Assembly: GCA_964524835.1 (NCBI GenBank)
Contig: CAZGEG010000001.1
Location: 1 to 64,000, forward strand
DNA: 64,000 nucleotides
Origin: JACRCG01 sp964524835
GTDB lineage: Bacteria > Desulfobacterota > Desulfuromonadia > Geobacterales > Pseudopelobacteraceae
Direction of reading: 5' to 3'
Made by a program: the position numbers and the translations under genes. The notes under the pieces were generated by a model. That model ran no database searches, was not told where the DNA came from, and worked only from the letters and a program-made list of their open reading frames with translations. Below are positions 35,495 through 44,773 of the stretch, in pieces; the stretch's first letter is position 1; every line of letters begins with the position of its first letter.

Positions 35495-36592
35495 TTGTCA
35501 CATATAGTTACAATTCAATTTATCACCGCCGGCAAGATGTATGATTTCGATGCCGGATCACTCGAACTTGTCAGGGGAGACCGCGTTGTCGTTGAAACAG
35601 AGCGGGGCGTGGGGGTCGGAGAGGTGATCAGACCGCCCGTGGAAAAAGAAGCCGGGCCGGGCGTTACTTTGTCGCTCGTCAAGCGCAAGGCGACGCCCGA
35701 AGACCTGGCAACCGTTGAGCGCATTACCCAGAAGGAGCAGGAGGCGTACCGCTTCTGCGTCAACCGGATCAGTGAACGCAACATGCCGATGAAGCTCGTC
35801 CGGGTCGAATACCAGTTCGACAGCAGCAAGGCGGTCTTTTTCTTCACCGCCGACGGCCGGGTTGATTTCCGTGACCTGGTTAAAGATCTGGCCCACTCGT
35901 TTCATACCCGCATCGAAATGCGCCAGATCGGGGTGCGCGATGAAGCCAAGATGACCGGTGGCATCGGCATCTGCGGCCGCGAACTCTGCTGCAGCTCGTT
36001 CCTGCGCGAATTCCAGCCGGTTTCGGTCAAGATGGCCAAAGAACAGAATCTGGCCTTGAATCCCAATAAGATCTCCGGCCAGTGCGGGCGACTGCTCTGC
36101 TGCCTTGATTATGAATACGAAACCTACTGCTGCCTGCGCAAAAACTTCCCGAAATCGGGCAAACGGGTCCGCACCGTCAACGCGGTCGGCGTGGTCGACA
36201 AGGTCAACATCCTGACCGGCAATATCACGCTCAAGCTCGACGACAACAAGATCATCGTCATCAAGCGCGATGAAATTCTTGGCGACGGCGCTCCCGCCGC
36301 AGCACCGGCCGTTGCCGCGGCCCCGGCGGCACCCCGCCCCCCCCAGCGCACCCGCGAACGGCGCCCCGAACAGCGGCGCAAGCAGGAAAAAACGTCCCTC
36401 GAATCGTACACGCAGGCCGAAAGCACCGAGAAAGCCGCACCGGCTCCGCCGGCGCAGCGGGAGAGTACGGCGGCGGCTTCGCCGGATGCCGCAAAAACCG
36501 GGCAGCCGCGCAAAAAGCACCGCTCCCGCAAGCATGGGCACCGCAAGCCTGCCGGCGGCACTTCGACACCGACACCATCATCAGGAGCCTGA
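35495..36592 (+). CDS. PSP1-domain protein (YaaT/RicT-like)
   Basis: About 365 residues from TTG 35495, preceded by GAGGAGGT at good spacing. The frame extends to 35456 but has no ribosome binding site there. The PSP1 domain (about 1-270) includes GVGVGEVIRP, GRVDFRDLVKDLAHSFHTRIEMRQIGVRDEAK and the Cys-rich GICGRELCCSSFL and CGRLLCCLDYE. The latter resemble the cysteines that bind FeS clusters in B. subtilis RicT. The last 100 residues are low-complexity Ala/Pro/Arg/Lys, possibly RNA-binding. It is one base from metG. Confidence 0.82.
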   Translation: MSHIVTIQFITAGKMYDFDAGSLELVRGDRVVVETERGVGVGEVIRPPVEKEAGPGVTLSLVKRKATPEDLATVERITQKEQEAYRFCVNRISERNMPMKLVRVEYQFDSSKAVFFFTADGRVDFRDLVKDLAHSFHTRIEMRQIGVRDEAKMTGGIGICGRELCCSSFLREFQPVSVKMAKEQNLALNPNKISGQCGRLLCCLDYEYETYCCLRKNFPKSGKRVRTVNAVGVVDKVNILTGNITLKLDDNKIIVIKRDEILGDGAPAAAPAVAAAPAAPRPPQRTRERRPEQRRKQEKTSLESYTQAESTEKAAPAPPAQRESTAAASPDAAKTGQPRKKHRSRKHGHRKPAGGTSTPTPSSGA

Positions 36593-36593
36593 T

Positions 36594-38120
36594 ATGAAAC
36601 CGACCTTTTATGTAACCACTCCGATCTATTACGTGAATGATGTGCCGCATATCGGCCACGCCTATACCACGGTCGCCGGCGATGTGCTGGCCCGCTACAA
36701 GCGGCTGATGGGATACGATGTCTATTTCCTGACCGGCAGCGATGAACATGGTCAGAAAGTGGAAAAGGCCGCCATAACAGCCGGAGAAACACCACTGGAA
36801 CTGGCAGACCGGGTGGTCAAGCGGTTTCAGGCACTCTGGGAGCGGCTGGGTATATCCCACACCGACTTCATCCGTACGACCCAGGAACGCCACAAAAACG
36901 GGGTCAGCCGGATCTTCAAGGATATCCTCGACAAGGGGGACATCTACCTCGGCGAGTACGAGGACTGGTACTGCACCCCCTGCGAAACCTTCTGGACCGA
37001 GACCCAACTGATCGAGGACCGCTGCCCCGACTGCAACCGTACGGTGGATAAACTGAAAGAAGAATCGTACTTCTTCCGCATGAGCAAATACCAGGATCAG
37101 CTGGTGGCACACATCGAGGCCAATCCGGACTTCATCCAGCCGAAGAGCAAGCGCAACGAGATTATCTCCTTTATCAAGGAGGGGCTGCGCGACCTGTCCG
37201 TCTCCCGCACCACCTTTTCCTGGGGCATCCCTGTTCCGGGGAACGACCGTCATATCATCTACGTCTGGTTTGACGCCCTGACCAACTACATCACCGCCCT
37301 CGGTTATCCGGATGAGGCAGGCAACTACGGGCGCTACTGGCCGGCTGACGTCCACCTGATCGGCAAGGACATCCTCCGCTTCCACGCCGTCTACTGGCCG
37401 ACCTTTCTGATGGCGGCCGGCCTGCCGCTCCCCAAAAAAGTTTTCGCCCACGGCTGGTGGACGGTCGAAGGGCAGAAGATGAGCAAGAGCCTGCAGAACG
37501 TGGTCGAACCGAATATGCTGATCGACAAGTACGGCGTGGACGCGGTCAGGTATTTCCTGCTGCGCGAAGTCCCTTTCGGCCTGGACGGCGATTTTTCCCA
37601 TACCGCGCTCGTGCAGCGGATCAACTCCGATCTGGCCAACGACATCGGCAACCTCCTCAGCCGCTCAACCGCCATGGCGGTCAAATACTTCGGCGGCATC
37701 CTGCCGGCAGCTGACCAGTTGGAGGAATTGGACCACGCCCTGAAACTGAAAACGGAAGAGATGGTGGCGACTGTCGACAAGTTCATTGATGAACTGGCCT
37801 TCAGCAAAGCCCTGCAGGCGATCTGGGAAGTCATCTCGGCCGGCAACAAATACATCGATGATACGGCCCCCTGGACCCTGGCCAAAGACCCGGCCAACAG
37901 CGGGCGTCTGGCCACGGTCATGCACACCATGCTCGAATCGCAGCGCATCACGCACTGCATCCTGTCGGCCTTCCTGCCGGCAACTACGGAAAAGGCGCTG
38001 ACATCCCTAGGGTGGCATGATGAGGTTTCAAAAGAGGGATTGGTGTGGGGCGGTTTGAAGGCGGGCTGCACTGTTGTCAAAGCTGAAGCGTTGTTTCCGA
38101 GATTTGAAGAGAAGGTGTAA
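36594..38120 (+). CDS. metG: Methionyl-tRNA synthetase
   Basis: About 508 residues from ATG 36594. It charges tRNA-Met. The class I HIGH motif is PHIGHAY near 17-23 and the signature loop KMSKSLQNV is near 297. A zinc knuckle (CTPCETFW and CPDCNRT) is in the connective domain. It ends without the C-terminal EMAP-like tRNA-binding domain, so it is the short form. The frame is open upstream to 36270 but overlaps PSP1 there. It is the last gene of the operon. Confidence 0.93.
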   Translation: MKPTFYVTTPIYYVNDVPHIGHAYTTVAGDVLARYKRLMGYDVYFLTGSDEHGQKVEKAAITAGETPLELADRVVKRFQALWERLGISHTDFIRTTQERHKNGVSRIFKDILDKGDIYLGEYEDWYCTPCETFWTETQLIEDRCPDCNRTVDKLKEESYFFRMSKYQDQLVAHIEANPDFIQPKSKRNEIISFIKEGLRDLSVSRTTFSWGIPVPGNDRHIIYVWFDALTNYITALGYPDEAGNYGRYWPADVHLIGKDILRFHAVYWPTFLMAAGLPLPKKVFAHGWWTVEGQKMSKSLQNVVEPNMLIDKYGVDAVRYFLLREVPFGLDGDFSHTALVQRINSDLANDIGNLLSRSTAMAVKYFGGILPAADQLEELDHALKLKTEEMVATVDKFIDELAFSKALQAIWEVISAGNKYIDDTAPWTLAKDPANSGRLATVMHTMLESQRITHCILSAFLPATTEKALTSLGWHDEVSKEGLVWGGLKAGCTVVKAEALFPRFEEKV

Positions 38121-38163
38121 ATTCAGTACATTTCTACAGTTTAAACGTGGGGATATAAAAACT

Positions 38164-38958
38164 CTATTTAGGCTTACTGACACAGTACCTAAAACTCACC
38201 CAAGCGCTGCCGGCAGATACATCCGGGGTTATATCTACAATTTTCGCTTTGCTGTGTGTTACGATTTTGATTATTTCATGACAATGAGTGCCGCGCATCT
38301 TCAACCTTGGAAGCGATGCATTATTTAACAGGGCTTTTAGTAACTGCGGGAAAGAATTTCCTCTCAGAACATCTGAAACAAAAACTGGCAACAATCTTAT
38401 CAGAATACCTTTTAATGTATAATTAGGATGACTTGGCAATTGGAATAAGAGGATGCCACCAGGCTTTAATACTCTAATGAACTCAGTAATATATTTGCAT
38501 GATTTATGGGTATCCATGTGTTGCAATGTAATATTAGAATAAATAAAGCTGAATGAATTGTCATCAAACAAAGACAGATCATTATTGCATATCAGATGAA
38601 AGGAACAATTTAATTTATTGTTATACTTATTTGCGTTCTCGATCATGGTACTTGAAATATCAACGGCGTCAATATGAGTAAAATATTTAGCTAGAGCTTG
38701 TGACAGCCTGCCTACACCGCACCCTAAATCGAGTGCATTACTATTGAAGTCCAATTCAATCTTCAGCGAAGATAGGTACATCATAATTGCGTCTATCTCG
38801 ATTACGCCGGATTGGAAAAATTCTTTTACATCCCATTTTCCTCCTATATTATTGTTATTTGTAAGTACAGCCCATAAAGGATCGTTCTTGCCATAATATT
38901 CCCAAGATGTCTTGTCGAAATCATTGCAATGAATTTTTTCATTTTCTTTTGTTATCAC
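38164..38958 (-). CDS. SAM-dependent methyltransferase
   Basis: A class I methyltransferase of 264 residues. Motif I is LDLGCGVGRLSQAL near 77-90, and motif II is IDAVDISSTMIENA. The post-motif YSNITLQHMDTHKSCKYITEFIRVLKPGGILLFQL is of the Methyltransf_11 type. The start is GTG with AGGAGAA upstream, overlapping the GT9 gene by 20 bp. It is clearly AT-richer than metG next to it, marking the edge of the polysaccharide island. It probably methylates a sugar, but the target is unknown. Confidence 0.78.
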   Translation of the reverse strand: MITKENEKIHCNDFDKTSWEYYGKNDPLWAVLTNNNNIGGKWDVKEFFQSGVIEIDAIMMYLSSLKIELDFNSNALDLGCGVGRLSQALAKYFTHIDAVDISSTMIENANKYNNKLNCSFHLICNNDLSLFDDNSFSFIYSNITLQHMDTHKSCKYITEFIRVLKPGGILLFQLPSHPNYTLKGILIRLLPVFVSDVLRGNSFPQLLKALLNNASLPRLKMRGTHCHEIIKIVTHSKAKIVDITPDVSAGSAWVSFRYCVSKPK

Positions 38959-40054
38959 GGGTTCTCCTGTTTAATTGAAATAAAGAGACCTTCACTACCT
39001 CATCCGGCGTTATCTCCACCATACAGCGGGCACCATCAGGACAGGGTGGTGTTGTGCCGAACCTGGCACAGGGAGAACAGATAAGATTTTGATTAAGCAC
39101 GACATGCTTCTCTCCCACAGGTGCCCACTTTGCTGAATTGCTTGGCCCGAAAAGCGACACCGTAGGAATATCAAGCCCCACTGCAAGGTGCAGCACCCCG
39201 GAATCTCCACTGATCACCAAACTGGAACGGGCTAACACTGCAGCGGTCTCGGCCAGTGTCGTCTTGCCGGCCAGATTCAATCCCCCTAATCCCCCTGCCC
39301 CGGCAATCACATCCCCGTCTTTCCGATCCTCCCGGCCGCCGACCACTACTATACTATAACCATCTTCTGACAGTCGCTTTGACACCAGACTGAAATTCTC
39401 GACGCCCCAGCGCTTCTCTTCAATTGATGCGCCGGGAAAAATCACAACATATGAACTGGAACAGAGCGGCTGCAGCAATTGACTTGTTCCGGACACCAAC
39501 TGAGGCGGTATCGACAAGCCGAAACATCTTATATTCTTTCGGCAATCCACTCCCAGCGGCTTAAGCAGGGCGAAAAAGTTTTCGGTTTCATTCGCAGTCA
39601 GATCATACCGTATGCCATGAGTGAACATACGCCGGCGTTCATTGGTATTAAATCCAATCTTGAGCGGAGATTTTACCAGCCGTGCAACTACTGCCGATAA
39701 TCGGTACCACTGCTCAGTATCAATCACGGCATCATATTTACCACGCAGTACCTGAAACAACTCGCTGGGGTGGTCGTAGCACAATACCTTGTCAATTCCG
39801 GGAATAAGTAAAAATACGCTGGAATTACGCTTCTCAGCCAGGACCGTGATATGGATATGAGGATTGGTATTTTTGAGGATACTTAATGCAGGAGCAAGCA
39901 ACGCCGCGTCGCCAATCCCGCCTGGTCGGATAACAAGGATACTGTCTACTTCTGAAAACCGGAATTGTTTGGGCTTACTCAACAACCTGACTACAATTGG
40001 CCCCAGAATTCGGTCAACTTTAACAAGCAACGTTTTCAATTCACCTAAACCCAT
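38939..40054 (-). CDS. Glycosyltransferase family 9 (heptosyltransferase-like)
   Basis: The protein has 371 residues, GT-B fold. The N-terminal VIRPGGIGDAALLAPAL is the GT9 opening motif. The C-terminal SGDSGVLHLAVGLDIPTVSLFGPS is the nucleotide-sugar binding signature. A cysteine-rich segment near the end (CSPCARFGTTPPCPDGARCM) matches the tail seen in many GT9 enzymes. It probably adds a heptose or similar sugar to the LPS core. The start overlaps the next gene upstream by 10 bp. Confidence 0.85.
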   Translation of the reverse strand: MGLGELKTLLVKVDRILGPIVVRLLSKPKQFRFSEVDSILVIRPGGIGDAALLAPALSILKNTNPHIHITVLAEKRNSSVFLLIPGIDKVLCYDHPSELFQVLRGKYDAVIDTEQWYRLSAVVARLVKSPLKIGFNTNERRRMFTHGIRYDLTANETENFFALLKPLGVDCRKNIRCFGLSIPPQLVSGTSQLLQPLCSSSYVVIFPGASIEEKRWGVENFSLVSKRLSEDGYSIVVVGGREDRKDGDVIAGAGGLGGLNLAGKTTLAETAAVLARSSLVISGDSGVLHLAVGLDIPTVSLFGPSNSAKWAPVGEKHVVLNQNLICSPCARFGTTPPCPDGARCMVEITPDEVVKVSLFQLNRRTRDNKRK

Positions 40055-40866
40055 TTTTGCTTAAGGTGATCATAGCAAAATAGTCCTGAACGGTTGAGGA
40101 GTTTTTTGAATTCAACCGGGGCATACCACATAATCCGATCAAAGAGTGCAAAAACATGGTGATACAGGTGCGGACGATCTGAAATAGCCGCCATTTCTTC
40201 CTGATAGCCTGCTACATTCTCCGATAATTGTCCCGGTTGGATACGAAAACCTCCCAGATAGGCCTCAACTATTTTCAGGTCGCACAGTTCCGCAAAGCAA
40301 TGCCAAAGATAAAAATCACCTGCATAATGAAAATGTGCCAGTTTATCCAAATCTATGCTCTCGTGAAGACGAGCCGCCCAAAAGGTTGATTCCTGTTGCA
40401 CATGAATAAGAAACCTCCCATACAGGCCCGTTCTAAAAAATTCTCTCCGATAGCGAAACGGCAACTTTACCTGCACAAATTGTGAACGCGAATTATAGTG
40501 GACATTGTACCCGGTTAGCCACTGGATGTCTTCTTGTTCAAACAAGTCGAGAACAATGTCAAACGCCTCTGGGCTGTAGAAATCACCAGCATTGATATAC
40601 GCAACAATATCACCGTGCACCTGAGACAGGCCATACGCCAGGGCCGCATACATACCGCTATCCGGATTTGAATAAACCTTCAGCCCGGGATGACTGTAGC
40701 CTAAAAGTATTTCCAGGGTTTGATCTGAAGACGCTCCATCGCAGATCAGATACTCCAACTCAGCACGCCCTGACAAAACTGCAGTCTGATTCAAAACAGA
40801 ATCAACCGTTTTACGGATGTGGTGCTCTGAGTTTAAGCAGGGAGTTATGATTGATATCCGTTTCAT
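40045..40866 (-). CDS. Glycosyltransferase family 2
   Basis: The protein has 273 residues, GT-A fold. ISIITPCLNSEHHIRKTVDSVL opens it, DGASSDQT and SNPDSGMYAALAYGL follow, and YINAGDFYSPEAF marks the donor region. The pattern is close to WcaE-like enzymes, in which DxD is replaced by NAGD. A second GT2 with the same DSG(I/M)Y pattern lies at 56811-57536. The sugar specificity is not predictable. Confidence 0.82.
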   Translation of the reverse strand: MKRISIITPCLNSEHHIRKTVDSVLNQTAVLSGRAELEYLICDGASSDQTLEILLGYSHPGLKVYSNPDSGMYAALAYGLSQVHGDIVAYINAGDFYSPEAFDIVLDLFEQEDIQWLTGYNVHYNSRSQFVQVKLPFRYRREFFRTGLYGRFLIHVQQESTFWAARLHESIDLDKLAHFHYAGDFYLWHCFAELCDLKIVEAYLGGFRIQPGQLSENVAGYQEEMAAISDRPHLYHHVFALFDRIMWYAPVEFKKLLNRSGLFCYDHLKQKWV

Positions 40867-40877
40867 TTAAATAACTG

Positions 40878-41591
40878 TCAATATTCAAATCGATTCGAAC
40901 TGAATATTGGTGCTCCTTGGGGCGCAAAATACAGATCAAACTGCCAAAGCGCATGATCTCCAGGTCGATGAATCGGCTGGGCAAGGTCAATACAGAGGAA
41001 CCCGTTTTTTTTCATAAAGTCGCATAATTCGTAGAAGAGAAGGCTATTGTCCGTCAGATGAAAGTTATAGGCTTCAATGATTATTAGACTGGAATGTTTA
41101 AGTGTATGCTTTGCTCCTTCAATAATCGGCACTTCAAAACCATGAGTATCCAACTTAAGCAAATATGGGGGAGGAAGTGCAAACTTCTTCACAGCATCAT
41201 CAATCGTCACCATAGGAACGGTTATACATTTTTTTCCCACCGGTTCGTGAGCAGCAAGTCCGCCAAACAGATCTTCTGCATCGAAATAGGCGTTTCCCTC
41301 AATATCGCCAGCGGCGGCAAGAATAAAGTTGCTGTTCGGTACCTTGCGGAGAAATCGCTCAAGCGATGGGCGATGGCCTTCTTGCGCCTCGATAAGAAGA
41401 TAGTGGGCTTCAGGGAAAAAACGATGGGCGGTTCTACTCCAGCACCCGTCCGAAGCACCTATATCGATTATCGACGCTGGCGGCTCTTCCCGATTAAGGC
41501 TCCGAATCAGGGCGGCATTCAGAGAAACAGTATCGCGCGCTATTCCCAGCATTGAGGCCAAATGACCAAGTAATTTTCTTGTCCATGCCAT
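40878..41591 (-). CDS. FkbM-family methyltransferase
   Basis: The protein has 237 residues. FkbM family features are IIDIGASDGCWSRTAHRFFP (SAM site), LLIEAQEGHRPSLERFL, then LKLDTHGFEVPIIEGAKHTL, the family's best-conserved stretch. FkbM enzymes O-methylate hydroxyls, often on sugars. GAGGTT lies 10 bases before the ATG. It sits between GT genes, so the substrate is probably the glycan or a sugar precursor. Confidence 0.85.
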   Translation of the reverse strand: MAWTRKLLGHLASMLGIARDTVSLNAALIRSLNREEPPASIIDIGASDGCWSRTAHRFFPEAHYLLIEAQEGHRPSLERFLRKVPNSNFILAAAGDIEGNAYFDAEDLFGGLAAHEPVGKKCITVPMVTIDDAVKKFALPPPYLLKLDTHGFEVPIIEGAKHTLKHSSLIIIEAYNFHLTDNSLLFYELCDFMKKNGFLCIDLAQPIHRPGDHALWQFDLYFAPQGAPIFSSNRFEY

Positions 41592-41612
41592 CAGATTTGA
41601 ACCTCACATACT

Positions 41613-42842
41613 TCATTTGCAGATGCGTTCGTAGACTTGAATATAGCGCTGGACTATTTTCTCGATTGCAAATTCGCGCTCAACTTTTAATCGAGCCTCC
41701 AAACCAAACGTTACACGCAGACTACTGTCTCCAGCAAGCGAATTAATGGCTTCTGCCAACTCTTCCACAGATCCCGGCGACACTAATATCCCACTTATTC
41801 CTGAGTTAACAAGGTCAGGCATGCCACCAATACGGAACGCAACAGTAGGCACCCCACACGATGCTGCTTCCATTACCATATTTGAGAGGTTTTCTTCCAG
41901 AGATGGGGAGACAAATATATCTGCGGCAGAGTATGCTATTGCGAGTGATACATCGTCATGAAGATGACCAAGAAAATGCACCGGTATGCCGAGTTCAAGT
42001 GACTGTTCCTGGCCAGATAATCCCAGAATCGCAACTTCTACACCAGGTGCAGTTTGCCTCAATGCAGCCATAAGTTGACACATCCCCTTACTCCGGTCCT
42101 TCATCAAGGCGATTCCCCCTGCAAGAAGAATCACACAGTCCTGTGGTAAGCCCAACATTGCTCGACATAATTTTTTGTCATGTGGGGCAAAACGTACCGT
42201 GTCAATTCCATTGGGAATAACTTCGATCGGAAAATGGCCAAACAATGAACTAGTGCGGGCACAACCGGCCAGCCAATTGCTCGGGGAAACAATTTCTAAT
42301 TGCAGTTCCCGCCAGGCACGACTCTTTCTACGCCAAGTCCAATGCGACAGATCATTATTTGAACTTGATCCAAGTTGCGGGCATGTGCCGCACCGGGTAA
42401 GATAGCGATCACAACTGCCGCTATGATGGCATCCCCCTGTAAAAGGCCACATGTCATGGAGAGTCCAAACAACGGGGCATCTGCAGGATGCAAGAGTCTC
42501 AATGCGCAAGAAGCCCTCATTCACCCAGTGGAGATGAACCAGATCCGGTGCAAGGCCGTTTAAAGTCCGGATCAACCCCGAAGGTACAATTGCAGGCGAA
42601 AACAGGCCTTGTCGACGTCGGTGATACCATGAAGACAGTACTGCATCGAGCCGTGGACGCAATTTTGCGGCGAGTAGGGCTAGAGGGGTGGCTGGTCCCA
42701 GAATGGCAGGGTCATCCGTCCGCCGGTCCTGAACCAGAATTCGGCTTGAGACGTTAGCCACCTTCAACCCTTGGTGCAGCCGCATCGCTGCCCGAGCTGC
42801 TCCACCATAAGAATCGTAGGTACTTACTAGCAACGGTTTCAC
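41613..42842 (-). CDS. Glycosyltransferase family 4
   Basis: The protein has 409 residues, GT-B fold. The N-terminal LVSTYDSYGGAARAAMRLH is followed by an acceptor domain with a Cys-rich insert (CHHSGSCDRYLTRCGTCPQLG). The C-terminal GT4 domain contains VIPNGIDTVRF and the SPSLEENLSNMVMEAASCG (E-x7-E) motif. The Cys insert is shared by a subset of WcaC/WcaI-like GT4 enzymes. The start is GTG with GAGGTAAG upstream. Confidence 0.85.
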   Translation of the reverse strand: MKPLLVSTYDSYGGAARAAMRLHQGLKVANVSSRILVQDRRTDDPAILGPATPLALLAAKLRPRLDAVLSSWYHRRRQGLFSPAIVPSGLIRTLNGLAPDLVHLHWVNEGFLRIETLASCRCPVVWTLHDMWPFTGGCHHSGSCDRYLTRCGTCPQLGSSSNNDLSHWTWRRKSRAWRELQLEIVSPSNWLAGCARTSSLFGHFPIEVIPNGIDTVRFAPHDKKLCRAMLGLPQDCVILLAGGIALMKDRSKGMCQLMAALRQTAPGVEVAILGLSGQEQSLELGIPVHFLGHLHDDVSLAIAYSAADIFVSPSLEENLSNMVMEAASCGVPTVAFRIGGMPDLVNSGISGILVSPGSVEELAEAINSLAGDSSLRVTFGLEARLKVEREFAIEKIVQRYIQVYERICK

Positions 42843-42881
42843 AACTTACCTCACGGGATGAACTGAATAACAAAAATAACG

Positions 42882-43898
42882 TTATCTAACTACCCAAGCA
42901 CCAAGTGCACGCACACGATGCCAAGCTGATGCATTAAGAGCAGACCAAAGTTGAGACTGCAGACACCTCTTCCACGAGCAGGACGAGTCGTCAGCGAGGC
43001 TCAGGCAGATTGAAAACCAGATTTCAAGGAGTCGTCGAGAAAAACAGTCTGACGGGTACTTGCCAACTGCATTGTTTGCCGATTCAAGCTGCAAAAGCCA
43101 CTGTTCTGCACGGTCAAGATACTCAGATTCCGGCGTCAGAGAATTGTTCACAATCATCTCATGTAACTGCTGTTCGGACTGAGTCGGCTCAATCCCCAGT
43201 TCCAACAACCGATTCAGTCGGATAGGGGCAACAGTTGCCAACTGTTCCTCAGCATGCACGGCACAAATTTGTTCAGGACTGATTCTATAATCCAGTAGCA
43301 CTTTCTGGATATTGGCAAATTCCATATACTGTATGGCGCGTCCCCATAGCTCATAGTCCTCGACATGCCGGAATGACGGATCATACAAAAGCCCATGATC
43401 CGAAAAGAACTGCCGGCGCAGTATGACCGACGGATGGGCAACGCCAACCGTATGAAACTGCCAGCACCGTATTTCTTCCGAGCTTTTTGGAAGTTTCCGA
43501 ACTTTGTTGTCTGTCGTGGAAATTAATCGCACCCAACTGCCACAGACGCCAACACGGGGGTTCGCATCCATGAAACTGACCTGACACTTCAAACGCTCAG
43601 GTCTGCTGATGTCATCAGCATCCATCCGGGCGATATATTCTCCCCGAGCAAGATTAAGCCCCTTGTTCAGGGATGTAACCAGCCCCAGGTTTGTCCCGTT
43701 ATGCAGCAACCGGATGCGGGGGTCTTGAAACTCCCGGATGACTGCAACACTCTCATCTGTTGAGCCGTCATCAATAATAAGAAACTCAAAATTGGTGAAT
43801 GTCTGCCGAAGGATGCTTTGAACCGCCTCTGCCAGAAAAGGGGCGGCATTGTATACCGGCATCAGTACCGTGACCCTGGGCAGAATTATCCTGTTCAT
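42882..43898 (-). CDS. Glycosyltransferase family 2
   Basis: About 338 residues from ATG 43898, which overlaps the fucosyltransferase stop (ATGA) and has AGGTGG upstream. A GTG at 43910 is a weaker alternative. The GT-A domain begins VTVLMPVYNAAPFLAEAVQSIL, with IDDGSTDESV and the donor-binding ARMDADDISRPERL. A helical C-terminal region of about 100 residues has no recognised domain. It is coupled with the GT11 gene, which suggests consecutive steps on the same glycan. Confidence 0.84.
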   Translation of the reverse strand: MNRIILPRVTVLMPVYNAAPFLAEAVQSILRQTFTNFEFLIIDDGSTDESVAVIREFQDPRIRLLHNGTNLGLVTSLNKGLNLARGEYIARMDADDISRPERLKCQVSFMDANPRVGVCGSWVRLISTTDNKVRKLPKSSEEIRCWQFHTVGVAHPSVILRRQFFSDHGLLYDPSFRHVEDYELWGRAIQYMEFANIQKVLLDYRISPEQICAVHAEEQLATVAPIRLNRLLELGIEPTQSEQQLHEMIVNNSLTPESEYLDRAEQWLLQLESANNAVGKYPSDCFSRRLLEIWFSICLSLADDSSCSWKRCLQSQLWSALNASAWHRVRALGAWVVR

Positions 43899-44773
43899 AG
43901 CCGCTGCCACCTGGAAGGGATCAAACCGCTGGTGTCTATGGTAAGGTCATTGAACCAACGATCAGGCGCAATTACCAGTTTATCGGGGCTGGTGGAAAGC
44001 CATGCCCCCCACCAACTGAAGGAACTGTTGGCAATTACATGATGCCTGCACAGGCTCATCAGCCGCAGGTCTTCATGGGCCATACTGCCGTTGTGGTTGA
44101 CGTATCTGACAGGGTGGCGCAGTTTCAAATTTTCCGCTGCCCATTCAGGGTCATCGGAAAATACAAAATAGTGAGGATTTTCAATTGACTTTGCAACCCT
44201 GTCCTCAGCTCTCAGGTAGTAATCAAGATCACAAACACCGTGCGCGGCCCTTGTTTTTTCATCCATCACATAATCACCACGACGGACATGCAGGGAAACT
44301 GCATTGACTGCCAGAATTTCTTCTGCAAGTTCCAGGTTTTTATCCAGCAGTGGGGATCTCACCGTCAACTCATTCCTGATGATTTCATCAATATCCGAGA
44401 AATAGCACTCTGACTGCCAGTACCCTTCCAGATAGACATTGTCGGGCAGAGTTAATACTTGGGGATCAAACTGAAACTGCTTCTCGCGATACCCGGTATT
44501 ACCGGAGAGCCTCTGAAATATTCGAGCTAGAACCGTTTCTAATACGGTTTTGCTTTTCCCGCTCATGGTACTTATTTCCCATCGGGACGCTTTCTCAGCA
44601 GTTATGCAGAAATGATCAAGTTCAAATGTTCGCGAGGTGTTCCCGGCCTGGTCACTTTCAAGAAAAGAGAGATCAAGTTTTAGTGACGTTCCATGCCGCC
44701 TGCAAAGGCTTCTGGCAGCCGCATACTGAAACATCTGGTTGCCCAATCCGCCCATCAGCTTCACGAGGATCAT
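43895..44773 (-). CDS. Alpha-1,2-fucosyltransferase-like (GT11)
   Basis: The protein has 292 residues. GT11 hallmarks are MGGLGNQMFQYAAARSL at the N-terminus, the GDP-fucose site SLHVRRGDYV near 173, and NSSFSWWGAWLS near 255. The family transfers L-fucose from GDP-fucose in alpha-1,2 linkage (bacterial FutC/WbsJ). No GDP-fucose synthesis genes are in the window, so the donor must be made elsewhere. ATGA overlaps connect it to the neighbours on both sides. Confidence 0.88.
   Translation of the reverse strand: MILVKLMGGLGNQMFQYAAARSLCRRHGTSLKLDLSFLESDQAGNTSRTFELDHFCITAEKASRWEISTMSGKSKTVLETVLARIFQRLSGNTGYREKQFQFDPQVLTLPDNVYLEGYWQSECYFSDIDEIIRNELTVRSPLLDKNLELAEEILAVNAVSLHVRRGDYVMDEKTRAAHGVCDLDYYLRAEDRVAKSIENPHYFVFSDDPEWAAENLKLRHPVRYVNHNGSMAHEDLRLMSLCRHHVIANSSFSWWGAWLSTSPDKLVIAPDRWFNDLTIDTSGLIPSRWQRL

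Noticed and set aside
36261..37601. 446-residue minus-strand open frame
   Set aside because: It lies antisense to the PSP1 and metG genes, which have complete families, so the long frame is a by-product of GC-rich third positions.
38121..38163. JUMPStart/ops element for the glycan region
   Set aside because: No GGCGGTAGC-type ops sequence was found at either end of the region, and the run is read from the other side.
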